From Neltuma alba (Eukaryota; Streptophyta; Magnoliopsida; Fabales; Fabaceae): a stretch of DNA of 64,000 bases. Location of the stretch: positions 1,983,195-2,047,194 of the forward strand of contig NW_021635203.1 in the NCBI RefSeq assembly GCF_004799145.2. Reading direction: 5' to 3'. Below, piece by piece: positions 44,394 through 55,705 of this stretch (the stretch's first letter is position 1; the number at the start of each line of letters is the position of its first letter). The notes beneath the pieces were generated by a model. The model did no database searches and was not told the DNA's origin. It was given only the letters and a program-made list of their open reading frames with translations. A program made the position numbers and the translations under genes.

Positions 44394-47300
44394 ATGCCTC
44401 GTACTAAGAACCTTGCGCCTGTGTCTAAATCTGATTCTTGGGATGAGTATACTTTTGAGGAGTTATATGATAAAATTGATCAGAGACCTCTCATCAAGGA
44501 GCAACCTTTTCCCTTAAACCCCCCTGATCACCCTTTTGTTCGCCAGCTCCGTGCATCCCAATTGACCGGTTTGGTCCAGGAGCATTCTATGGGCAATGAC
44601 GCTTTTGTTCGCCATTTCTACACCTATGCCCGATTCCATGGTTCCATGATCGTTGAGTTTCGTAATATCCATGTCCACCATTCTTTTACCGCTGAAAATA
44701 TCTGCTTCCATTACCGCCTACCTCCTTGTCGTCATTCTGGTTATTATGCTTACCGTGATAACTACCCTTTTGATGATGTCCTCCAAACCCTGTGTCATGA
44801 GGGTGCCACTTGGCATCGCCCCCGCACTATAGAGCAATACCTAAAGCGATCCGAGTTCCGACCTGAGGCTCGCCCTTGGCTGTATTTTTTCTGCAACAAC
44901 TTAGTCCCCACCACCCACCTAGCCAACGTTCCTAAGCGCCAAGCCCTATACATCTATCTTCTCATGATTGGCCGCTCATTTAATGTAGCCGACACCATTT
45001 ACTCAGCTCTCCATAATGCCCTCAACACCCCCAAACTCACCAACAACATCATCTTCCCTCACCTCATCACTGACCTTTTCCACACTACCAATGTCCCTGA
45101 GTACAACAATGACAGCTATTTTGATCCCTTAGGTGTAACACCTTACATTTACGACATTATATTGTACCAAGTTAAGACATTCGGAAGTGCAATTTAAGGT
45201 TACCGGGTTGAAAGACCTGAATTTGAAAAGTTCTTTTCCCGCATTACAATTCACTGTAACCTTAAACTTGGCATAACTTTGAAAAATCATAACTAATTCT
45301 AGAAAAATCGAAACAAGGTCGTTCCAAGTCTCACTCGAAGCTCTTAACATCATCTATCAAGGAAAAATGACTTCAGGTTCCAATTTAATCAGAAACGTAT
45401 CCGTTTTTAATTTCAAAAATTACTGTTCATTTGGTCATTTTCTATTTTCCAGGATTTTTGCCTAACTTCGGAAAGGCATAACTTCTCACACAGAGCTCTG
45501 ATTGTCACGCTTTACCACTCATTTTAAAGGGAAAAATAAGATCTATTTGCATACAAAATTTCAGAGAAAAAGTCAACCATTTGACCAGGGTCTTCGATGG
45601 TCAAAGTTTGGTCAAATCTAGACCATTTTTATCCCCTTTTTCACTAATTCTAACAGCATTTCGTTTTTCACTATATTCATACCATAATCACATATAAAGC
45701 TACTCTACCATTAATATACATTCAAAAAGGTTATCATATCATGTATTCATGATCAGAGTATGCTTACATGGCTTGAAAGAGAAAGGTTCAAAACCGTGTA
45801 ATACAATACATAATTCATAACTTCCTCAAGCCATGATTATTTCCTTTCCCTTCTCCTTGGCAGTAGTGGTACCTAGGATATCATGTTATAGGAGGAATGA
45901 GATTTCATAGAAATCCCAGTAGCATTGAACATACAATCATCAAGTCAACATGCATAAGATGTCATGCTACATGCAGTAAAATAACATTGCTAGTCTTTAT
46001 GCCATGCCATAATCATTCTGTATCCATGTCATCATATCATGGAGCATATAATCATTCTAGTCAAAACTCAATCATGCAAGAGCCAAGGCATACATTGCAA
46101 GGAGTTCACATCATCTATACATAAACATTCTCATGGCACATAAACACACATAGCAGAAACACCAAATGCAGATCAAGAAAATAATTGCAGTTCACGCTAC
46201 CTCAGTTCCACGCTTAATGTTTCCTCCTTGTTTCCTTGCTGGAGATCCTCCTAGGTTTCCAGAAAATTGCCTATCAACCATACAGTAAGGGTATGGTAAA
46301 TTCCATATCCAGTATACAATTCTTTCTCTATACAATGCTACCCTTGTGCCTTTCAATTTATAATTTCTATATACCGTTCCTAACCCTTTGACTTTGGTTT
46401 GACCAAACCTTAATCCTCAATTAAGGTCTTGGAAAATTCTTCCTTAATCCATGATTAATCATGCTTTCTTGGTTAATCACTAACCCTTAGTCCTTAATCC
46501 AATATTTAATTAAGGTCCTCAAGCCACATAGTCATTAGTACAACATAATCTTCTAAGATTAAGTCACTAATCCCTTATGGATTAACCATTAATCATTCTC
46601 TAATCAACATGATTAACCATTAATCATTTTCTAATCAACATGATTAATCATTAATTAATCATCCTTCAATTAGCATAACTAATCACTAATTACTAATTAA
46701 TCAAGGTAGCTAACCTTAATTACTTACTAATCTTTAACCAAATAACATGATTAATCTTAGCTATCACTAAACCATAATTAATCAAGGTAATTAATCCTAA
46801 TCTTCCTCAAATAAATAATTAACTAAAAATAATTAACACTTAGGGAGGTAAACATACCTTAATTAGCTCTTAATCGGCGATTAGAGGTGTCTAACTTTGC
46901 TTTCTCCCTTTCTCTCTCTTCTTTCTTCCTTTCTCTCTCCTAGAACTCAAGAACACAACATTCCCTCACTACAAAACCTCTTTGGCCGAATTTGTTCATG
47001 GAAGGGGGGTATTTATAGGCTTTGATATTTCAAAATTCCAAAAATGCCCTTCGGGAAAAAGATGCGATCTCGGCCGTCCATTTTTTTCTACTTTACACAT
47101 GGACAAATCTTAGGGCACACACCATAAGAAGTTGACACATGGATGGACACCTAATCACCATGTGATTTTCATGTAGAAATAAAATATTATTTTATTGTTT
47201 TGTCTCTTATTTCCCTTTATGCCCTTGAACAATTTGGAAAATTCCAACTTTGTCCTCCCCCTTTAATTTTGGCCGAAATATTACTCTTAATATTGGGAAA

Positions 47301-48053
47301 AAAATGACTCATCCAATAATCAGTGCAATCCACTGATTATTTGTATATTTTCGGTCCGATTTTCCAACAATTATGTCCAATTTACTGTCACAAAATTTTG
47401 ATTTCAACACCTCATTAAATTCCCCTCATCCCAAGGGTAATCCATGATTTTTCTCAAGTTTTACCTCCCTCTATAATTTTCTAAATTTTATTCTATCAAA
47501 AATCACTATTCTACCGATAATAATTCGGTAATAATTATTTTTTAAGCTAACCTCTGTACATCCAAAGGTGGGAAGTAATTTTATAAATTAGGATAATATG
47601 TCACATAATTTATCCCTATTTTTCCTTGAATTTTTGAGGCCTCTATATATTTTAAATAATGGAAATTTGCTAATTTTCCTTAATTAACCAAAAATTCCAA
47701 TAATTACAAATAATTCTCTGATAAATTATTTTTAATCTTATATTCATCTTCTAAGCCTCAAACATTATTCTGTACCCTCCTTTCTATTTTTCATGATTTT
47801 TTGGGAATTTTCAGGAATTTTGGACATTATTTCCAATACTGCCCTTTCTTGACCAATCTTTTCAAGAATGACCGTTATGTCCCTATCCTGATTTTTCCTC
47901 ATAGCCTGGGTCCTCTACCAGTCTACTATTCTAGTTGACCATAGTCAGTCACAAATCATTCATCAATTAGAATAAAATTATCAGGCTGTGACATTAGGTG
48001 TTTTAGAACTAATTAACTGTGGCATTTTTGAAGTCATTGAAGTTAACTTTTAG
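44394..48053 (+). pseudogene. Athila-4 env-like ORF3, split by a solo LTR
   Basis: The ATG at 44394 is the natural start, since the next two codons align with the basic N-terminus and a splice-acceptor-like site precedes it. About 246 codons are open to 45133, with the blocks FVRHFYTYAR, YRDNYPFDD, GATWHRP, FRPEARPW and KRQALYIYLL. The solo LTR then intervenes. Beyond its right target duplication the frame continues 17 codons and stops at 48051-48053. Unlike Athila-1, no coiled-coil or acidic C-terminus follows, so this copy has an internal deletion or a shorter form. Function unknown; no membrane segment is evident. Confidence 0.78.
45134..47993 (-). mobile_element. Solo gypsy LTR inside Athila-4 env-like ORF
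   Basis: On the minus strand it starts TGTCACAGCC at 47993 and ends GTTACA at 45134 (2860 bp). TTAGG is duplicated at 45129-45133 and 47994-47998. It has a TATA box at 47011-47017, the GATTTC/GAAATC inverted repeat at 45901-45915, and two 31-bp minisatellite units near 46590-46660. No internal region remains. Confidence 0.93.
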
Positions 48054-49312
48054 GGAAGTTTGAAAATTTCATTGCATTTTGTCTCTCTGTCAACCTTCAT
48101 CGCGGCAAACGCTTATTTCTTAATTATTTTCACTTCCCAGCCATACTTCGCCGTGGCCAACTTATGTTTCGCCACAATGAAGCAAGTCTGCTTCCAGTTT
48201 TTCCTTTTCGGTTAAGGTTCGCCGTGGCAAACTCCTTCATTCGTCGCGGCGAAACAAAAAAAACTTGAATACTTTGTAGTTTCATTTTTCTTTCTTCGGA
48301 AATCTTCCTGGCTTAGATTCTTAATACTCCTGTATTTTTAAAATTATTGAAAAATCAAAATTATACTTGTGTTTTTAGAAAACTACCCACGCTTTTAAAT
48401 GATGGTTGAACTTAGACTAGTCTTTCTCCACTATTTTTGACAAGGAGTAAATGAGGGTATGCTTTGAAAATAGGATTATGCGCTTTTAAACCTTGAGATT
48501 GATTAATTGAGATACTATCCTTGTTGGAAGGATATTTGGGCCTTAATTTGTTAAATTGTGTGAATTGTTTAGTTTCATATTTCTCTAGAACTTGTTGTAA
48601 TTCTTAATCAAAGCCTGGTGAATCAACATGTTATGGACATGACGGAGGCATTTGATTCCAAACCCTTATTACCCAAACACAAGCCCAAACACCTTACCAT
48701 TGTCAACCCCTTTGGACCTACACTTTGAGTATATGCATGCAAATAAATTGTAGATTTTTTGTTCTCTTTGGCCATGTTAATTAAAAAAAACAAAAAAAAA
48801 GAAATTTTTTTTTATTATTTTACTTTTATTGGCTCCTTTCTTTAGGAAGGTTATGTTTATGGCATAGGTAGAATAATTGTTATGCTTGTACTCAATTTCA
48901 CTTTCTCTTTTATCCCATCCATTTCACTTGACCATCACTAAAATTTATGAACCCTAAGTCCTCTTGATTTGCAATGTGTGGTTCTTGTGGTGGAGAGGTG
49001 GAATTATTACAAGCCTATGGTAGAGATTGGACTGAATAGACTTAAGAGTAAAATAATCCCAAAACAAGTGAGTTGAGAGCTAAACACATACCTTTGAGAT
49101 AAATCTCTTTTGCTCAATCTTTTGGATTAAACGTCCATAGTGTTTACTTTCTTAGCATGTCTTTACTTTACTATTGTTGATCTCCGTGGGAATTTCTTGC
49201 TAATCTTCTACTATCATCTTTAAGCATGATTAGTATTACTCATTGCACTTGTATCTTTTTGAATCATTTTTTTTAGCTTTGTCCAGGAGTACAAAGGTCT
49301 AAGTATGGAGAG
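48054..49312 (+). other. Athila-4 3' untranslated region
   Basis: It contains CCGCGG-type pairs starting at 48147/48168 (21 bp) and 48218/48240 (22 bp). It aligns with Athila-1 3500-4750 but lacks the segment between the env-like end and the first motifs. The final polypurine tract is changed to AGTATGGAGAGAGG. T-rich and A-rich runs lie near 48780-48830. Confidence 0.72.
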
Positions 49313-49329
49313 AGGTTAAATCAATAACT

Positions 49330-50190
49330 AAATGTAACAAAATCAAAATAAGGTGGTTCCAATTTCTATTTGAAGCTTGTCATACCCTTTATAAGAGAAA
49401 AATACTCATTGGACTCATATCTATCTGTCAAAAAATTTGACAAGTTGCACTGCTTATTTGGTAAATTTCTGAATTTCCAGTAATTTAGTTCAACTTTGGA
49501 AGCTCATATCTCTTTGCACAAAACTTCAAATTCAATGATTTATGTCTTGTGTTAAAGCTAAAAATATGATATGTAAGTTCACCAAGTTTTAGGTCTAAAC
49601 TCAAAGAAATGCTCATTATTTTATGTGTCCCAAGTTTGGCCATTTTTGGGGATATTTTATCCCCTAATTAGGTCTAACTTTACCTTTTCTTTACCTTTTT
49701 CCCATCCTTGACCTTTTGGAACTTATGATATACTTGTACATACATTCTAGTATACTTGTACATATTCATACATGTTCATCTCCATAAAGGAGCTATTATC
49801 CAACAAACACAAAACATTCAAAGTATTACATAACATAATATCCATTAGCAACGTCACTTAGCATTTACATGCCTTCAATCACCTCTTCCTGGCTCTTGCC
49901 CTTGCTTGATCCTCTTTCTAGGGCTATTTTAAACATAGGGGGAATGAGATTTCAAAGAAATCCTAGTAGCAGAGAATCATAATTATCAAGCAATCATACA
50001 AACATAATGTGACATGCTTTTGTGCACATAACTTTATTGCTCATGCATAATAAAATGCCATGAAAAGTAAGCCAGTTCATTCATATTCATGTAACATAAT
50101 GCCAAAGCATGCTTAACTAATAGAATCCAATCTTTATATGGTTTTCTCAAGTGTTTTCTAATGTTTTGCAATACTTTTACCTTTATTGTG
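49330..50190 (-). repeat. Diverged gypsy LTR fragment, minus strand
   Basis: Minus-strand order matches the 3' half of the gypsy A family LTR: a GGTTCCAA-type block near 49355, the CCAGTAATTTAG segment and the conserved inverted repeat GATTTC-TTT-GAAATC (49948-49962, minus-strand reading). Overall similarity is low, so this is a third family or a very old copy. Borders are approximate. Confidence 0.5.
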
Positions 50191-50499
50191 CATGTATTTA
50201 TATCTATTTGATTACATTGATTCATGTATTGCATTTTACTGTTTAAGGGGTAAAAAGGGTAATTTTACTCTTTTTAATTTTAATTGCCTTGATTTGTAAT
50301 CAATTGGTCTTCACAGAGCCCTTTGTTGTGATTTTTAGGCAATTGGAGAAGGACCCAAGAACCAAGATGGAGCATGGATGGAGCCACAATGTTACAAGGA
50401 CCAAAACACAAGAGTTTGGAGTATTCTGCTTCCCCAGGTCGCGACATAGCCTTCTAAGGTCACAACCTGGATGCCTTTTTAATAAAACTATGTGTTTTG
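50191..50499 (+). repeat. Athila-beta 5' LTR, part before gypsy A
   Basis: It resembles the middle of the Athila-alpha LTR in layout. It carries the GGTCGCGAC / GGTCACAACC pair starting at 50437 and 50458 (21 bp apart). The LTR resumes at 61913 after gypsy A. The left border is uncertain. Confidence 0.6.
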
Positions 50500-51475
50500 T
50501 GTCACACCCTGATAATTTTATTCTAACTGATGAATGATTTGTGACTGACTAAGGCCAAGTAGTATAGTAGACTGGTAGAGGATCCAGGCTATGAGGAAAA
50601 ATCAGGATAGGGACATAACGGTCATTTCTGAAAAGATCAGTTAAGAAAGGGCAGTATTGGAAATAATGTCCAAATTTCCTGAAAAATTCCCAGAAAATTA
50701 TGAAAAATAGAAAGGAGGGTACAGAATAATGTTTGAGGCTTAGAAGATGAATATGAGATTAAAAATAATTTATCAGGAAATTATATGTAATTATTGGAAT
50801 TTTTGGCTAATTAAGGAAAATTAGCCAATTTCCATTATTTAAAATATATAGAGGCCTCAAAAATTCAAGGAAAAATATGGATAAATTATGTGACATATTA
50901 TCCTAATTTATAAAATTATTTCCCACCTTTGGATGTACAAAGGTTAGCTTAAAGGATATTTATTACCAATTATTATCGGTAGAATAGTGATTTTTGACAG
51001 AATAAAATTTAGAAAATTATAGAGGGAGATAGAACTTGAGAAAAATCATGGATTACCCTTGGAATGAGGGGAATTTAATGAGGTGTTGAAATCGGAATTT
51101 TGTGACAGTAAATTGGACAGGATTGCTGGAAAATCGGGCCGGAAATACACAAATAATCAGTGGATTGCACTGATTATTGGATGAGTCATATTTTTTCCAA
51201 TATTAAGAGCAATAATTCGGCCAAAATTAGAAGGAGAGGACAAAGTTGGAATTTTCCAAATTGTTCAAGGGCATAAAGGGAAATAAGAGACAAAATAATA
51301 AAATAATGTTTATTTTCCACATGAAAATCACATGGTGATTAGGTGTCCCTACATGTGTCACTTTCTTATGGTGAGTGCCCTAAGATTTGTCCACGTGTAA
51401 AGTAGAAAAAAATGGACGGCCGAGATCGCATCTTTTTCCCGAAGGGCATTTTCGGCATTTTGAAATATCAAGGCC

Positions 51476-51483
51476 TATAAATA
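51476..51483 (+). promoter_or_regulatory. TATA box of gypsy A 5' LTR
   Basis: TATAAATA followed by a C run, found in the same context in all LTRs of this family that reach this point (16724, 20801-20810, 34855, 47011-47017, 59958). It would start element transcription about 1 kb into the LTR. Confidence 0.68.
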
Positions 51484-51635
51484 CCCCCCCTTTCATGAAG
51501 AATTCGGCCAAGAGGTGTTTGTTGGGAGAGAATTTTGTGTTCTTGAGTTCTAGGAGAGAGAAAGGAAGAAAGAAGAGAGAGAAAGAGAGACAGCAAGCTT
51601 AATCACCTCTAATCGCCGATTAAGCGCTAATTAAG

Positions 51636-52683
51636 GTATGTTTATCTCCCTAAGTGTTAATTATTTTTAGTTGATTATTTATTTGAGGAAGATTAGGATT
51701 AATTACCTGATTAATTATGGTTTAGTGATAGCTAAGATTAATTATGTTATTTGATTAGGATTAGTAAGTGATTAAGGTTAGCTACCCTAATTAATTAGTG
51801 ATTAGTTATGATAATTGAAGGATGATTAATTATGGGTAATCATGTTGATTAAGTATTGATTAAAGCTTAATCATATTGATTAGAGAATGATTAATGATTA
51901 ATCATATTGATTAGAAAATGATTAATCATGTTAATTAAGGAATGAATAATGGTTAATCATGTTGATTAGAGAATGATTAATGGTTAATCCAAAAAGGGAT
52001 TAGTGATTTAATCTTAAAGGATTATGACTATGTGACTTGAGGACCTTAATTAAGTATTGGATTAAGGACTAAGGGTTAGTGATTAACCAAGGAAGCATGA
52101 TTAATCATGGGTTAAGGAAGAATTCCAAGACCTTAATTGAGGATTAAGGCTTGGTCAAACCAAGGTCAAAGGTTTAGGAAAGGTATACAGAAATTATAAA
52201 TTGAAAGATACAAGGGTAGCATTATATTGAGAAAGAATGGTATACTGGATATGGAATTTACCATACCCTTACTGTATGGTTGATAGGCAACTCTCCTGGA
52301 AACCTAGGAGGATCTCCAGCAAGGGATCAAGGAGGAAACGTTAAGCAAGGAATTGAGGTAGCGTGAACTGCAATTATTTTGTTGATCTGCATTTGATGTA
52401 TCTGCTATGTGTGTTATGTGCCATGAGAATGTTATGTACAGATGATGTGAACTCCTTGCAATGTATGCCTTGGCTCTTGCATGATTGAGTTTTGACCAGA
52501 ATGATTATATGCTCCATGATATGATGACATGGATACAGAATGATTATAGCATGGCATAAAGACTAGAAATGTTATCTTATTGCATGTAGCATGACATCTT
52601 ATGCATATTGACTTGATGGTTGTATGTTCAATGCTACTGGGATTTCTATGAAATCTCATCCCTCCTATAACATGATATCCTAG
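51636..52683 (+). other. Candidate leader intron in gypsy A LTR
   Basis: AAG/GTATGT follows the GA-rich leader, and the acceptor region CTATAAC...TCCTAG/G ends at 52683. The span is 1048 nt, close to the 1026 nt inferred for T2a. The intervening sequence includes the minisatellite and the GATTTC/GAAATC inverted repeat 29 nt before the acceptor. Inferred only. Confidence 0.4.
51838..51985 (+). repeat. 31-bp minisatellite in gypsy A 5' LTR
   Basis: Units at 51838-51868, 51869-51899, 51900-51923 (24 bp, shortened), 51924-51954 and 51955-51985, each starting AATCATRTT. The solo LTRs and the gypsy B LTR have about two units. Confidence 0.87.
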
Positions 52684-53428
52684 GTGCCACTACTGCTAAG
52701 GAGAAAGGAAAGGAAATAGTCATGGCTTGAAGAAGTTATGAATTATGTAATGTATTATACGGTTTTGAACTTTTCTCTTTCAAGCCATGTAAGCATACTA
52801 TGTTCATAAATACATGATATGATACCCTTTTTGGAATGTATATTAATGATAGAATAGCTTTATAAGTGATTATGGTATGATTATAGTGAAAAACGAAATG
52901 CTGTCAAAATTAGTGAAAAAGGGGATAAAAATGGTCTAGATTTGACCAAACTTTGACCAACGAAGACCCTGGTCAAATGGTTGACTTTTTCCCTGAAATT
53001 TGGTATGCAAATAGATCTTATTTTTCCCTTTAAAATGAGTGGTAAAGCGTCCCAATCGGAGTTTTGTGTAAGAAGTTATGCCTTTCCGAAGTTAGGCAAA
53101 AATCCTGGAAAATAGAAAAATGACCAAATGAACAGTACTTTTCGAAATTGAAAACGAATGCGTTTCTGATTAAAGCGGAACCTGAGGTCATTTTTCCTTG
53201 ATAGATGATGTTAAGAGCTTCGAGTGAGACTTGGAACGACCTCGTTTCGATTTTTCTAGAATTAGTTATGATTTTTCAAAGTTATGCCAAGTTTAAGGTT
53301 ACGGTGAATAGTAATGCGGGAAAAGAAATTTTCAAATTCAGGTTTTTCAACCCGGTAACCTTAGATTGCGCTTCCGAATGTCTTAACTTGGCACAACATA
53401 AGGTCGTAAACGTAAGGTGTTACATTTA

Positions 53429-53440
53429 TGGTATCAGAGC
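53429..53440 (+). other. Primer binding site of gypsy A (initiator-Met tRNA)
   Basis: TGGTATCAGAGC four bases downstream of the 5' LTR, complementary to the plant initiator-Met tRNA 3' end. Confidence 0.92.
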
Positions 53441-53562
53441 ACATGGTTCTGGCACACAGAACAAATTTTGATATTTTGTATGCTCTGCATTTTAAGGAAA
53501 GCATGTGATAGTGCTTATTAATGAGTTCATTTGGTCATTAGGATTACAGAAAAGCTCAGGTA

Positions 53563-54162
53563 ATGGCTGTTTGTAGTGGAAGTGGAAAATCCGGAGAGAC
53601 CATCAGCAAGGTCATGCCCGGTGAGCGATATCCATGGTGGTATGATGAGACATGGTGGTACGAGGATATTGAAAGGTATGGAGAGCTTAGCACTAAATCC
53701 CCAGCTACCCAGGTAGATTACTTCGGTTTCAAGGGGAAGGCTCTAGAGAAAGACATTGCCACTGTTGCCTCTAATGATATAGCTCCAGTTATTAAGATGC
53801 CTACTAAGGATGAAGCAGGTCCGAGTAAGATCCCTACACCTGAAATTAAGAAAGAGTTCCAGTACCTTCCTCAGCTAGTTCAAGAGTTCCAGTTTAGAAG
53901 CCGTTTTATTAAGCCGTATGAGCACCAGGAAGCTGATGTATACTTAAGGTTCTTAGAGGACATTAAGAGCCTTTATTATTGGGTGACTAGAGAGGACCGT
54001 ACCTTGGGAGACGATGATTGGATCTTAGCCCTGTATCGTGTAATCCCTAAGACATGGAAATGGAAGGAAGGGATTAATGAGATAGACAATCGCCTACCCA
54101 GATGTACTTTCCTGGAGATGGTCGACGCCATAGAGACCTTTGTATGGGCTACTTTTCCATGA
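53563..54162 (+). CDS. ORF1 of gypsy A, unknown protein upstream of gag
   Basis: An intact 199-codon ORF between the primer site and gag. The N-terminus has a Gly/Ser-rich start (SGSGKSGE) and an aromatic segment rich in Trp and Tyr (PWWY, ETWWYEDIERYG, residues about 24-45). A Lys/Glu/Pro-rich middle follows (residues about 75-110), then a mixed region with FLEDIKSLYYWV and PKTWKWKEG. No zinc finger, signal peptide or membrane span is visible, and I do not recognise the family. SGSGKSGE resembles a P-loop only superficially. It is conserved in gypsy B in three pieces, so it is a normal part of this family. A gap of 205 bp separates it from the gag ATG. Confidence 0.72.
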   Translation: MAVCSGSGKSGETISKVMPGERYPWWYDETWWYEDIERYGELSTKSPATQVDYFGFKGKALEKDIATVASNDIAPVIKMPTKDEAGPSKIPTPEIKKEFQYLPQLVQEFQFRSRFIKPYEHQEADVYLRFLEDIKSLYYWVTREDRTLGDDDWILALYRVIPKTWKWKEGINEIDNRLPRCTFLEMVDAIETFVWATFP

Positions 54163-54367
54163 GCTGGTCATGGTCAGTGCTAGACTGATGATGTATATAG
54201 TGTAAATAGTTTTGGACTGTATATAAGTTAGGCTAACTGCTAAGAACTCTGTGTAACCCTTGTGTTGCTGTACAAATGTTTGTTATATAAATAAGAAGGG
54301 TATGTTTATATGATAAATGATTAAAGAGTTCCTTTATTCTCCCATAGTTAATTAAAGAACAAGCGAA

Positions 54368-55705
54368 ATGGTGAGAACACGGAGAGGAGCAAGAAACACT
54401 CCTGAGGAACCACATAGAGATCCTATCCAGCAAGTAATGAATAGGCTGGATGAGCAACAACGAGTCGTACAGCAACTACAAGAGGCACAGTTACGGCAGC
54501 AAGAAGAGAGAGACGCCGTTATAGCAGCAGTGGTAGCAGCAGCGATTGCTCAGTTACGACAACCTGAGCAAATGCAAGCTGAAGCGACCCCACAAGTCCA
54601 ACAGCAAGTACCTGAAGAGCAAGCAGGAGTGGCTGAAAATCAAGAAGATATTCAGCAGTGGATTACGAAATTTTGCAAGCATAATCCGCCAGAGTTCAAG
54701 GGTTCATTGGAACCACAAGTAGCTGAAGATTGGATTACCCGACTGGAGAAGATCTTTCGGGTAATGGGATGCTCATCTGAGGTTAAAGCTCAGATGGCAA
54801 TTTATAAGCTAGAGAAAGAAGCAGATCAGTGGTGGAACAACACTGAGTTGGTACTGCAAGCCAACAACACCCCAATAACATGGGAGGTGTTCAAAGAAAG
54901 ATTTTATCAGAAGTACTTTCCCCGATCAGCACAGGATAAAATGGAAGCTGAATTCCTAGTGTTGCAGCAGGGGAATAATGAAACTTTTGATGACTACTTA
55001 GCAAAGCACATTCGGCTGTCCCGTTATTCTGCCTATCTTAAACGTCTTAATGACGAACGGTGGAATACGGAGAAGCTGGTCAGAGGATTAAAGCCAGCAT
55101 TAAGAGAGGTCGTGGCGCCTCAGCAGATCGAGAGTTTTAACAAGGCAGTAGAAGTCTGCCGTATTACTGAAGCAAGTCAGAATCATCGAGGAATGATGCC
55201 GATAGCTTTGAAAGCTGAGAGACCCCCATCGAGGCCGAATCAAGAAGGAACCTCTTATGTTAATAAGAAGAGGAAGAGGCCTGGCTTTGGCAGGAAGATG
55301 AGAAGAGGAGGCAGACGACCTGAAGGGTTTGATATCACACGAAGGGCCAAGGAATGTGAGAAGTGTGGCAAGAATCATGGCGACAGGCCATGTTTATTTG
55401 GCCAGAACGTGTGCTATAGATGTGGGAGACCAGGACACTTTTCAAAGGAATGTCCACAAGGGGCAGAAGGGACGAGACAGCAGACCCAAGGCAGGGTGTT
55501 TGCCCTTACACAGGAAGAGGCCCGTAAGTCACCTGACATGATCCAAGGTACGATCACTGTTAATGATTGCCTTGTGTATGCCATGTTTGACTCAGGTGCT
55601 AGCCATTCCTTTATATCACATGATTGTGTTGGGCGATTGGGTTTGACTGTTGATACCTTGCCATATGATATTGTTGTTCTACTCCCACTAGTCCTAAAGT
55701 TGTGA
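54368..55705 (+). CDS. Gypsy A gag and start of protease
   Basis: The start codon precedes a basic, Gln-rich coiled-coil-like N-terminus (residues about 20-95). The capsid-type domain is about residues 100-240 (WITRLEKIF, FPRSAQDKMEAEF). Two zinc knuckles lie at about 330-342 (C-X2-C-X3-H-X4-C, atypical) and 348-361 (canonical CYRCGRPGHFSKEC). The aspartic protease active site DSGA is near residue 407. The frame ends at 55705 because one T is missing near 55676 compared with gypsy D. Gag forms the particle and binds RNA; protease processes Gag-Pol. In the intact family this frame continues into pol. Confidence 0.88.
   Translation: MVRTRRGARNTPEEPHRDPIQQVMNRLDEQQRVVQQLQEAQLRQQEERDAVIAAVVAAAIAQLRQPEQMQAEATPQVQQQVPEEQAGVAENQEDIQQWITKFCKHNPPEFKGSLEPQVAEDWITRLEKIFRVMGCSSEVKAQMAIYKLEKEADQWWNNTELVLQANNTPITWEVFKERFYQKYFPRSAQDKMEAEFLVLQQGNNETFDDYLAKHIRLSRYSAYLKRLNDERWNTEKLVRGLKPALREVVAPQQIESFNKAVEVCRITEASQNHRGMMPIALKAERPPSRPNQEGTSYVNKKRKRPGFGRKMRRGGRRPEGFDITRRAKECEKCGKNHGDRPCLFGQNVCYRCGRPGHFSKECPQGAEGTRQQTQGRVFALTQEEARKSPDMIQGTITVNDCLVYAMFDSGASHSFISHDCVGRLGLTVDTLPYDIVVLLPLVLKL

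Larger units (their letters stand above)
42343..49312 (+). mobile_element. Athila-like element, integrase to 3' UTR (Athila-4)
   Basis: It begins in the integrase core where the copia 3' LTR ends, so copia inserted into Athila-4 or was joined to it. It continues through the integrase C-terminus, a spacer with CCGCGG motifs, an env-like ORF and a 3' UTR ending in a decayed polypurine tract near 49298-49312. A solo gypsy LTR (45134-47993) is nested inside. No Athila-alpha LTR follows. Confidence 0.84.
50500..53424 (+). repeat. Gypsy A 5' LTR (2925 bp)
   Basis: TGTCACACCC at the start and GTGTTACA at the end, four bases before the primer site. It contains a TATA box, a G-box-like CACGTGT near 51405, a GA-rich leader, a candidate intron, a five-unit minisatellite and the inverted repeat at 52641-52655. 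Confidence 0.94.

Noticed and set aside
50496..50500. TTTGT as a perfect 5-bp target duplication of gypsy A
   Set aside because: It would need the LTR to begin at G 50501 instead of the conserved TG at 50500; a 4-bp TTTG match is the safer reading.
53563..53620. SGSGKSGE at the ORF1 start as a nucleotide-binding P-loop
   Set aside because: There is no preceding beta-strand pattern, no Walker B and no ATPase context; the gypsy B copy reads SRSGKSGE, so the loop is not conserved.
54233..54475. Minus-strand 80-codon ORF at the gypsy A gag start
   Set aside because: It is antisense to the leader and gag start and has no recognisable features.
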